Below are positions 1 to 5,254 of a DNA stretch of 5,307 nucleotides, one piece after another (positions within the stretch are counted from its first letter, which is position 1; each line of letters starts with the position of its first letter). The translations under genes and the position numbers were made by a program. Source of the DNA: Bacillota bacterium (GTDB lineage: Bacteria > Bacillota > Bacilli > Alicyclobacillales > SLC66); the NCBI GenBank assembly GCA_021799325.1, contig JAJZAS010000132.1, forward strand, positions 1 to 5,307, in the 5' to 3' direction. The notes under the pieces were generated by a model. That model searched no databases. It was given only the letters and a program-made list of their open reading frames with translations, and was not told where the DNA came from.

Positions 1-1278
1 TCCCCATGCCCGCCACTTAGCAAAGGGACGGTTGCGGTAAATCCCCATCAACTGGGTATCTGAGGTAAGTAGCGTAAGAAAGGTGAGGATAGGGATCATC
101 AAAAGAGCGGCGATCACTTGAGTCGCCACAGCCAGTGCGGTTAACGGCAAGTGAGGGATCAGTACAATGATGGCAGCTACGATCAGTCCTCCCACATAGA
201 CGGCGTAAAATTTCGGCGCCTGCCATGGCCGATCATTCAGACTTTTTGCCCATTCAAACACACTGGCGTAAGTCCAGGACGTCGAAAGTGAGATGGTGAT
301 GGCGGCAAGAAAGCCCGCATTGATCAAGCCAAGTGCGAACAGGTCGCGCACATAGACGCCATACGTTTCAAAAAAACCGTGAAACATCGCAAGTGGCACC
401 GCGCTCACCGCTGCATGGCTCATCCCGTAACGATAAAGAGAAGCGCCACAAAGCAAGATGGCAAACGCGATGACCGATTGCACGGCGCTGCCAAGTGCCG
501 TATCAATGCGACCATAATGCAGGTCCCGATGAGTCATGCCTTTATCAATGACGGCGCTCCCTTGAAAAAAAATCATCCATGGCGCCACGGCATTCCCTAC
601 TGTCGCCAAAATAAAGTACATCGTCTGATGAGTGCTCCCCGAGAACCATTGCCACGTCATTTGCGATGGTGCAGCAAATTGATGATGCAAGGTGACCATG
701 GCAATGCCCACAAACACCAGATTCAATGCGCCAACGATCAATGCTAAACGTTCCTTGGTCCAATACTTTCCAAAAAGCGCAAAAGCCACTGTTGCGATCA
801 GGCTGATCACATCGGCCAGTGCAAAAGGCAGTCCCAACACGGTTAGCCCTATGCTCATACCGATAAATTCAGTAACCAATGTAAGGATATTTTCAATTAG
901 CAGTGTAAACAGCGAGAAAGTTCCCCAAAATTTTCCGAAGTACGAGTACACCAATACGGGAAATGGCTTTTGGCTCACAAGCCCAAGCCTCATCGACATC
1001 TCCTGAATGGCATACGTGACTGGTGAGAGCATCAATACGAGAGGCAAAAATACGCTAAAACCAAAGGTAACACCAGTCGCTGCATAGCTGATTACCCCAC
1101 CTGCGTCATTATCGCCAATCATGGCAATCAAACCAGGACCGAGCAAAATCCACAGCAATCGCAGCCACCTGATTTTGGTGGTTTGGCGAGTAGCAGACGT
1201 AAGCGGTACAGCGCCCTGTGTACCCGCGACTTTGATGGAATCCGATTCATTGGAGTAGGGAGGCTTCGACGGATACAC
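1..1278 (-). CDS. NRAMP-family divalent metal transporter, non-canonical metal site (3' end cut by window edge)
   Basis: A polytopic inner-membrane protein predicted to move divalent metal ions (Mn, Fe or Mg class) with protons. The open frame gives 426 residues without a stop. It starts at GTG 1278 because AAGGAGG lies just upstream at normal spacing. A hydrophilic N-tail (about 1-37) is followed by roughly ten hydrophobic segments (near 41-66, 73-96, 117-146, 152-170, 178-198, 219-245, 262-283, 308-332, 357-375, 379-404). NRAMP hallmarks are GPG at 47-49, GDNDAGG at 55-61 in helix 1, VAPW at 231-234 in helix 6, Gln387 in helix 10, and SDTQLMG at 406-412. Against the canonical MntH motifs DPGN and MPH, Asp58 is kept, but Asn becomes Gly61 and the metal-binding Met becomes Ala232. 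The family call is firm, but the ion is not: this pattern belongs to a divergent NRAMP branch rather than classical mntH, so no symbol is given. Only the last helix or helices should be missing. It is probably co-transcribed with the upstream peptidase. Confidence 0.88.
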   Translation of the reverse strand, partial: MYPSKPPYSNESDSIKVAGTQGAVPLTSATRQTTKIRWLRLLWILLGPGLIAMIGDNDAGGVISYAATGVTFGFSVFLPLVLMLSPVTYAIQEMSMRLGLVSQKPFPVLVYSYFGKFWGTFSLFTLLIENILTLVTEFIGMSIGLTVLGLPFALADVISLIATVAFALFGKYWTKERLALIVGALNLVFVGIAMVTLHHQFAAPSQMTWQWFSGSTHQTMYFILATVGNAVAPWMIFFQGSAVIDKGMTHRDLHYGRIDTALGSAVQSVIAFAILLCGASLYRYGMSHAAVSAVPLAMFHGFFETYGVYVRDLFALGLINAGFLAAITISLSTSWTYASVFEWAKSLNDRPWQAPKFYAVYVGGLIVAAIIVLIPHLPLTALAVATQVIAALLMIPILTFLTLLTSDTQLMGIYRNRPFAKWRAWG

Positions 1279-1283
1279 AAAAA

Positions 1284-1323
1284 TTCCTCCTTCGCTACGT
1301 AAACTCTACTCACAAAGGAGGAA
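1284..1323 (-). promoter_or_regulatory. Inverted repeat that buries the transporter's Shine-Dalgarno sequence
   Basis: On the minus-strand transcript, UUCCUCCUU (from 1323 to 1315) is perfectly complementary to AAGGAGGAA (from 1292 to 1284). The second arm contains the ribosome-binding site of the NRAMP gene, whose GTG start is at 1278. The helix can extend inward by U-G, G-C and U-G pairs to about 12 bp, leaving a loop of about 16 nt. There is no clean U-run typical of a terminator beyond the normal leader, and the fold ends only a few bases before the start codon, so an anti-Shine-Dalgarno role is the simplest reading. The complementarity is seen directly; regulation of translation is inferred. 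No known riboswitch consensus, such as the manganese yybP-ykoY type, was recognised. Confidence 0.6.
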
Positions 1324-1366
1324 AAAGGTGCCTAATTAATTGGATGGGAAACGCCTATTTTTATGT

Positions 1367-2872
1367 TTAAAAGCCGTAGATGGGGCCAAATTTCTTATTA
1401 AAATAATCGAAAATCGCGCTGGTATCGACGCCTTCGCCTGTGGCTTTGCGCAATATTTCATTCGGTTTGTAGAGCGATCCGTATTGATGAATGTGCGTCT
1501 TCAACCAGAGGCGAATGCTAGCAAATTCCCCTTTTGCCACTTGTTCGCGATAGTCGGGAATTTCTTTTCCCAGCGCGCGGATCATCTGAGCACCGTAGAT
1601 GTTTCCCAGCGAATAGGAGGGAAAATACCCAAAGCTACCATCGGACCAGTGCACATCCTGCAGGACGCCCTCACTGTCATTAGGTGGTGTAATGCCAAGA
1701 TAATCTTGCATTTTTTCATTCCATGCCCCCGGCAGATCGGCCACCTTCAAGTCCCCTGTAATCAGCGCTTTTTCCAGTTCATAGCGCAACATGATGTGCA
1801 GGTTATAGGTTACCTCATCTGCTTCAATGCGTATAAAAGATGGCTCCACTGCATTGACGGCCTTGTAGAATTGATCCGTTGTCACATCGCTAAGTTCACC
1901 AGGAAACATTTTTTGTAGATCAGGAAAATAACGCTGCCAGAACTCGTGGCTTCGCCCAATGATATTTTCCCAGAAGCGGGATTGCGATTCATGAATGCCC
2001 ATGGAGACGCCAGTATGTAATGGGGTTCCAGCGAGATCGTCGCTGATGTTCTGTTCATAGAGCGCGTGTCCACCTTCATGAATGGATCCAAAAAGCGCCG
2101 AGTTGAAGAAGTTCGGCAAATACTTGGTGGTAACGCGAACATCACCTGGTGCAATGCCTGTAGCAAAGGGATGAACTGTCTCGTCAAGTCGTCCCGCATC
2201 AAAATCATAGCCCATCTGATGAAGAATGAACTCGCTAAATTGCCGTTGCTTTTCAGGATCAAACCTGCGCTCCAGAAAATGCTTGTTAGGCTTTGGCGCA
2301 TCCTTGATTTGATCGAGGATCTCCATTGTCTGTTTGCGCACATCCGCAAAAAGAGGATCAAGGACCCTCACTGTCAGCCCCTCTTCGTACATATCGAGCA
2401 AGGTATCATACAAGTGGTCCTTGTGTCCCCAATAGCCGATGAATTCTTTGGTCATGTCGACGATTTTGGCCAAATAGGGGGAAAACATGGCAAAGTCGCT
2501 TTTTCCCTTCGCTTCCTGCCAAACCGCTTCCGCCTGAGAGCGCAACACGACGAATTCATGGAAACGCGTTGCAGGGATTTTTTGATTTAAGTCGTAAAAC
2601 TTGCGGCTGATTTCAAGCATGCGCCTGGTTTTTTGATCCAACTGATCTGCATCAGCTTCCAACCCTTCCAAAAACGCTTTCATTTCTGGCGAAACTTGCA
2701 TTTGAAATACTGTGGAAGACAGAGTTCCTAGTGCTTCGGAACGGGCTGCCACTCCTTTTTTTGGCATTTTCGTGCGCGAATCCCAATCAAGAAGCGCGAT
2801 CGCGCTGTTAAAATCCGTGATTTTTTTCATGTAATCTTGAAATGATGCGATTTTGTCTTCGATGCTTGACAA
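1367..2872 (-). CDS. M32-family metallocarboxypeptidase (thermostable carboxypeptidase Taq type)
   Basis: A cytoplasmic zinc-dependent carboxypeptidase that trims single residues from peptide C-termini, presumably in peptide turnover. The 501-residue length is normal for the family (about 500), and the protein is largely helical with no signal peptide. All the signature motifs of peptidase family M32 are visible in order: HPF at 234-236, DVRVT at 244-248, the zinc site HEGGH at 265-269 (His265, Glu266 and His269), HESQ at 294-297 with Glu295 as expected third zinc ligand, IRIEADE at 347-353, and GVLQDVHW at 402-409. No catalytic residue appears lost. The start is TTG at 2872, chosen because AAGGAG at 2887-2882 lies 9 nt upstream and the protein then begins at the usual family N-terminus. 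The NRAMP gene follows 88 bp downstream in the same direction. The closest named relatives I recall are Thermus aquaticus carboxypeptidase and Bacillus YpwA. Confidence 0.96.
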   Translation of the reverse strand: MSSIEDKIASFQDYMKKITDFNSAIALLDWDSRTKMPKKGVAARSEALGTLSSTVFQMQVSPEMKAFLEGLEADADQLDQKTRRMLEISRKFYDLNQKIPATRFHEFVVLRSQAEAVWQEAKGKSDFAMFSPYLAKIVDMTKEFIGYWGHKDHLYDTLLDMYEEGLTVRVLDPLFADVRKQTMEILDQIKDAPKPNKHFLERRFDPEKQRQFSEFILHQMGYDFDAGRLDETVHPFATGIAPGDVRVTTKYLPNFFNSALFGSIHEGGHALYEQNISDDLAGTPLHTGVSMGIHESQSRFWENIIGRSHEFWQRYFPDLQKMFPGELSDVTTDQFYKAVNAVEPSFIRIEADEVTYNLHIMLRYELEKALITGDLKVADLPGAWNEKMQDYLGITPPNDSEGVLQDVHWSDGSFGYFPSYSLGNIYGAQMIRALGKEIPDYREQVAKGEFASIRLWLKTHIHQYGSLYKPNEILRKATGEGVDTSAIFDYFNKKFGPIYGF

Positions 2873-2881
2873 ACAACCTCA

Positions 2882-2887
2882 CTCCTT
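2882..2887 (-). promoter_or_regulatory. Ribosome-binding site fixing the TTG start of the M32 peptidase
   Basis: Read on the minus strand, AAGGAG lies 9 nt before TTG at 2872-2870. No in-frame ATG or GTG with a comparable site exists nearby. The first internal Met (residue 15) would remove the start of the conserved N-terminal helix, so the TTG is the best-supported start. Confidence 0.8.
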
Positions 2888-2900
2888 CCGTCATGTACTA

Positions 2901-2909
2901 ATTGTACCA
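2901..2909 (-). promoter_or_regulatory. Probable extended -10 promoter for the M32 peptidase
   Basis: The minus strand reads TGGTACAAT, an extended -10 element (TGn followed by TACAAT, 5 of 6 matches to TATAAT). It lies about 29 nt upstream of the TTG start, leaving room for a short leader containing the AAGGAG site. The region 17-18 nt further upstream is only A-rich and has no good -35 box, as is common for extended -10 promoters. Inferred from sequence match only. Confidence 0.5.
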
Positions 2910-2940
2910 CTTGCCATGTGTTTTTTATTTATCACTATCA

Positions 2941-2970
2941 TTGGGGAGGTCATGCTAAACTATTGATTAT
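2941..2970 (+). promoter_or_regulatory. Candidate promoter for mscL
   Basis: TTGGGG (2941-2946, 3 of 6 to TTGACA) and GATTAT (2965-2970, 4 of 6 to TATAAT) are separated by 18 nt and end about 23 nt before the mscL ATG. Both boxes are weak. The location between divergent genes requires some promoter on this strand, but other registers in this AT-rich stretch are possible. Confidence 0.3.
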
Positions 2971-2993
2971 ATAGTGGAAAAGAGGGGTTATAA

Positions 2994-3425
2994 ATGTTCA
3001 AAGACTTTAGACAATTTATCCTGAGAGGAAATGTCCTTGATCTGGCTATAGCAGTGATCATCGGGGCAGCATTTGGACAGATCGTCACGTCACTGGTGAA
3101 TGACATCATCATGCCTCCCATCGGATTGGTACTGGATAAAGTTAATTTTAGCAACCTGTTTATCAATCTATCAGGGAAACACTACGCGACATTGGCTCAA
3201 GCGAAAGCGGCAGGCGCCGCCACGATCAACTATGGCTCCTTTATCAATACGATTATCAATTTCCTGATTGTTGCCTTCATTATTTTTCTTGTCGTCCGCC
3301 AGGTCAATCGCTTCAAAAAGCCGGAACCTGTGGCAGCCTCTACTACGAAGAAATGCAACTATTGCATCTCCGACATCCCGATGGAGGCGACCCGTTGCCC
3401 AAACTGCACCTCACAATTGGGGTAG
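2994..3425 (+). CDS. mscL: Large-conductance mechanosensitive channel MscL with zinc-ribbon-like tail
   Basis: A homopentameric inner-membrane channel that opens under high membrane tension and releases solutes during hypo-osmotic shock. The 143-residue product is close to the E. coli length (136). The N-terminus (MFKDFRQFILRGN) is the classic amphipathic helix. Helix 1 at about 14-42 includes the gate region AVIIGAAFGQIV and ends in the conserved NDIIMPPIG at 36-44. A periplasmic loop follows at about 45-79, then helix 2 at about 80-103 and a basic cytoplasmic segment RQVNRFKK. The C-terminus carries Cys121-x2-Cys124 and Cys135-x2-Cys138, a treble-clef or zinc-ribbon-like knuckle. Similar tails occur on MscL in a number of Gram-positive and other lineages, but not in E. 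coli. The start at ATG 2994 has GAGGGG at 2982-2987 with 6-nt spacing. It is transcribed divergently from the peptidase and convergently with the decarboxylase-like gene. Confidence 0.97.
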   Translation: MFKDFRQFILRGNVLDLAIAVIIGAAFGQIVTSLVNDIIMPPIGLVLDKVNFSNLFINLSGKHYATLAQAKAAGAATINYGSFINTIINFLIVAFIIFLVVRQVNRFKKPEPVAASTTKKCNYCISDIPMEATRCPNCTSQLG

Positions 3426-3435
3426 GCAGTTGGAA

Positions 3436-3555
3436 ATGTATGGTGTGCCGAACAATGGCTACTCCATCGATCCTGCCCTCATCGAGCAATTTGGCCATAT
3501 CACAACGAAAGAATATATGCATAAACGAAGCAGCAGCGAGCATCTACCCTGTTGA
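3436..3555 (+). CDS. Possible 39-residue small ORF after mscL, unrecognised
   Basis: An ATG 10 nt after the mscL stop opens a frame of 39 codons ending in TGA at 3553-3555. The predicted peptide is hydrophilic, begins MYGVPNNGYSIDPAL, has no membrane segment or signal, and ends in a Ser/Lys/Arg-rich stretch followed by HLPC. In favour: it fills the gap between mscL and the terminator, and its composition looks protein-like. Against: the ribosome-binding site is poor (only scattered GG upstream), and the last codons run through the left arm and loop of the terminator hairpin. I do not recognise a family. It could be a small co-translated protein or plain 3' untranslated sequence; chance is not excluded. 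Confidence 0.25.
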   Translation: MYGVPNNGYSIDPALIEQFGHITTKEYMHKRSSSEHLPC

Positions 3556-3565
3556 GATGCTCGCT
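3535..3565. terminator. Bidirectional terminator hairpin between mscL and the ThDP enzyme gene
   Basis: AGCGAGCATCT at 3535-3545 and AGATGCTCGCT at 3555-3565 form a perfect 11-bp stem with a 9-nt loop. It lies in the gap between two convergent genes: 110 nt after the mscL stop on the plus strand and 14 nt after the ThDP gene stop on the minus strand. The tail is moderately T-rich on the plus strand (TTACTTATG) and lacks a long T-run on either side, so termination may be imperfect. The stem is seen directly; its shared use by both genes is inferred. Confidence 0.75.
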
Positions 3566-3578
3566 TACTTATGCTCTG

Positions 3579-5237
3579 TTACGCTAGGGAAATTGCGTCC
3601 GAAGTCACCGCGACATCGAAAAGGAATGGTCCCGACGAAAATGAACCCACACCAATGCCGTCTCCTTTGTTCCAAACGGAGTTGAGCCCCGCTTCGAGTT
3701 CCTCAGGAGTAGTGATATCAGATGCCGAAATCGAAAACCCTTCTGAGAGCTTGACAAGATCAACCCCTGGAAGTTGAAGCCCTGGGATGGTAGATTCCAA
3801 ACCGGGATAAAGCATCTTTCCAAACTCATTCAATATGGCGTACTTTTGGTTGTTCAGAACGATCACACCAACTGGAAGGTTTAATCGCGACAGCGTCCAG
3901 AGTGCCTGAATTCCGTATAAACTGGCACCATCTCCGACTACTACAAGTACATGCTGGCCTGGGTTTGCCAACGCCGCGCCGATACCTGCGGGAATTCCCC
4001 AACCAAGACCACCTGTGGAAGCGCTGAAATACTGTCCTCTGCGATGCACGTTAAGATATTCCCGGACAAGCGAACTAGCCGAAATAGCTTCATCGATGAT
4101 CACGGTATCATTTGGCATCATTCTCGATAAAGTGTCCAGGACGTAGGGTACACCCATGACTTGTTGGGAACGGGACGCGGCAGATTTTCTTTTGGCCACA
4201 CGAGCAGTTGTCGTATCGGGGCGTGTTTGGCTTGTCGCTGGAACCTGACTTGCCAGTGCCGAGATCGCTGGTTTGATTGGATAATTAAAGGTGTGCTGTG
4301 CCAAGGATGCGGACAGGTTCACAGGGATATCGTCAATATGGTAAACCTGCATCGGTAGTGATCGCGGCCCTGTCAAATATGGATAGGTCATAAATGCAGG
4401 TGCACCGATGACCACCACAACATCGTGTTTACCAAGTGTTTGCAAAATCAGAGGGAGCGCGGGTGCCAACATTCCCTCGTAAAGTGGATGCTGGTTGGGA
4501 AATCCCATCCGTTCGGCAAGTGGGGCTCCATAGACGGGACATTGCAGACGCTCCGCCAGATGAACCGCCTCGTCAAAGGCATCACTCCTGGCGACTCCAC
4601 CTCCGAGAACAAGGGCTGGTGCATTCGCTTTTGACAGCGCTTCAACAATGGGTCTAACTAACTCAGGATCTGCAATCTCTGGTGTATGGGATTGACGGAT
4701 CGCAAAAAGCGATGCTGATTGATCCCAGATGTTCATGGGAATGGCAAGCAGGACAGGTCCCGCTGGTGGTAATTGTGCAAGCTGCCACGCTCGTTCAAGT
4801 GCGGGTACCAGGTCTGGCGCTCCTTTCACCTCGTACGACCACTTCACCACTGGCTTCCCCAACGACACCATATCCCCATCCCCATACAGAAGTGGCTCGA
4901 AAATCTGATGCCGAGTGTCTTCCTGCCCCACGGTCACGACCATGGGAGCATGATTGTATAAAGCTGTCCTGAGCGATCCGATGGCATTCCCAAGCCCTTG
5001 CGCTGCATGTAAATTAACCAGTGCGCACTGACCAGTTGCCTGAGCATAGGCGTCTGCCATTGCCACGACGATGCTCTCCTGAAGTCCAAGGACATATTCA
5101 ACGGATTTTGGCCAATTGATCAGCATTGGCAATTCAGTCGACCCAGGGTTACCGAACATGCGTTGAATCCGCCTGTCAATTAACCACTGATGAAATGCAT
5201 CTCTTGCACTGATGTGTTGATCTTCTTGCATACTCAT
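3579..5237 (-). CDS. Thiamine-diphosphate dependent decarboxylase, benzoylformate decarboxylase-like
   Basis: A cytoplasmic ThDP enzyme of the 2-oxo acid decarboxylase / acetolactate synthase superfamily, 552 residues against about 528 in Pseudomonas MdlC. Domains in order: PYR (about 8-180), central TH3 (about 195-330), a Ser/Thr/Lys/Arg-rich linker (about 332-360), and PP (about 365-545). Recognisable sites are FGNPGSTELP at 28-37 (Ser33, matching MdlC Ser26), Glu54 in LQES (cofactor-activating Glu), His77 in NLHAA (MdlC His70), and the ThDP/Mg motif GDG at 435-437 followed by NN at 462-463. By recalled alignment, the second MdlC active-site His281 is Tyr285 here, and MdlC Ala460 is Ile468, while Leu469 and Phe472 are retained. 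An extra Gly/Ser-rich piece (about 525-537) precedes the last strand. The start at ATG 5237 has GGAGGAGG 7 nt upstream. The fold and cofactor are firm; the substrate (benzoylformate, phenylpyruvate or an aliphatic 2-oxo acid) is not, and a carboligase role is possible. No pathway neighbours are visible. Confidence 0.87.
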   Translation of the reverse strand: MSMQEDQHISARDAFHQWLIDRRIQRMFGNPGSTELPMLINWPKSVEYVLGLQESIVVAMADAYAQATGQCALVNLHAAQGLGNAIGSLRTALYNHAPMVVTVGQEDTRHQIFEPLLYGDGDMVSLGKPVVKWSYEVKGAPDLVPALERAWQLAQLPPAGPVLLAIPMNIWDQSASLFAIRQSHTPEIADPELVRPIVEALSKANAPALVLGGGVARSDAFDEAVHLAERLQCPVYGAPLAERMGFPNQHPLYEGMLAPALPLILQTLGKHDVVVVIGAPAFMTYPYLTGPRSLPMQVYHIDDIPVNLSASLAQHTFNYPIKPAISALASQVPATSQTRPDTTTARVAKRKSAASRSQQVMGVPYVLDTLSRMMPNDTVIIDEAISASSLVREYLNVHRRGQYFSASTGGLGWGIPAGIGAALANPGQHVLVVVGDGASLYGIQALWTLSRLNLPVGVIVLNNQKYAILNEFGKMLYPGLESTIPGLQLPGVDLVKLSEGFSISASDITTPEELEAGLNSVWNKGDGIGVGSFSSGPFLFDVAVTSDAISLA

Positions 5238-5254
5238 CGGATTACCTCCTCCAT
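5234..5254 (-). other. Possible 6-codon leader ORF overlapping the ThDP enzyme start
   Basis: On the minus strand, an ATG at 5254-5252 opens ATG GAG GAG GTA ATC CGA TGA, encoding MEEVIR. Its TGA shares bases with the ATG of the enzyme gene (ATGA overlap). AAGGAG at 5270-5265 sits 10 nt before this ATG, so it has its own plausible ribosome-binding site, while its GAG GAG codons form the enzyme's Shine-Dalgarno sequence. This geometry permits translational coupling. It is very short, so chance is quite possible. Confidence 0.25.
5245..5252 (-). promoter_or_regulatory. Strong ribosome-binding site of the ThDP enzyme gene
   Basis: The minus strand reads GGAGGAGG with 7 nt to ATG 5237. A second in-frame ATG lies two codons later (ATG AGT ATG), also within reach, but the first has the better spacing. 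In the rest of the leader, up to the window edge at 5307, TATAAA (around 5296-5291) could be a -10 element, but its -35 would lie outside the window. Confidence 0.75.

Noticed and set aside
379..1006. Two overlapping plus-strand frames (122 and 104 codons) antisense to the NRAMP gene
   Set aside because: His- and Arg-rich or low-complexity translations without family features; the minus-strand transporter explains the coding signal.
1293..1314. Possible MntR-type operator in the loop before the NRAMP gene (TTTGTGAGTAGAGTTTAC)
   Set aside because: It resembles the TTTGC...AAAC layout only loosely, with the wrong second half-site, so it cannot be supported.
1284..1323. Inverted repeat read as an intrinsic terminator after the peptidase
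   Set aside because: The large loop of about 16 nt or more and position directly over the next gene's ribosome-binding site fit Shine-Dalgarno sequestration better, although attenuation cannot be excluded.
1340..1918. 192-codon open frame on the plus strand opposite the M32 peptidase
   Set aside because: It lies wholly antisense to conserved M32 motifs, has no recognisable domain, and its near-ATG start has only a distant purine run upstream. It is a shadow of the real gene's codon pattern.
2066..2590. 174-codon plus-strand frame antisense to the peptidase
   Set aside because: No ribosome-binding site or recognisable fold; opposite a fully conserved gene, so treated as a shadow.
2926..2946. 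Fur-like AT-rich match (TGATAGTGATAAATA on the minus strand) upstream of the peptidase
   Set aside because: It matches only part of the Fur/PerR palindrome and its right half is degraded; in an AT-rich intergenic stretch this is expected by chance.
2952..2966. Four-codon frame ATG CTA AAC TAT TGA in the mscL leader after GGGGAGG
   Set aside because: Only 2 nt separate the purine run from the ATG, too close for initiation, and it may overlap the promoter itself.
3579..5237. Annotation of the ThDP gene as acetolactate synthase large subunit
   Set aside because: The FGNPGSTELP, LQES and NLHAA blocks and the overall alignment match the benzoylformate decarboxylase branch, and no small-subunit or branched-chain amino acid gene lies nearby.
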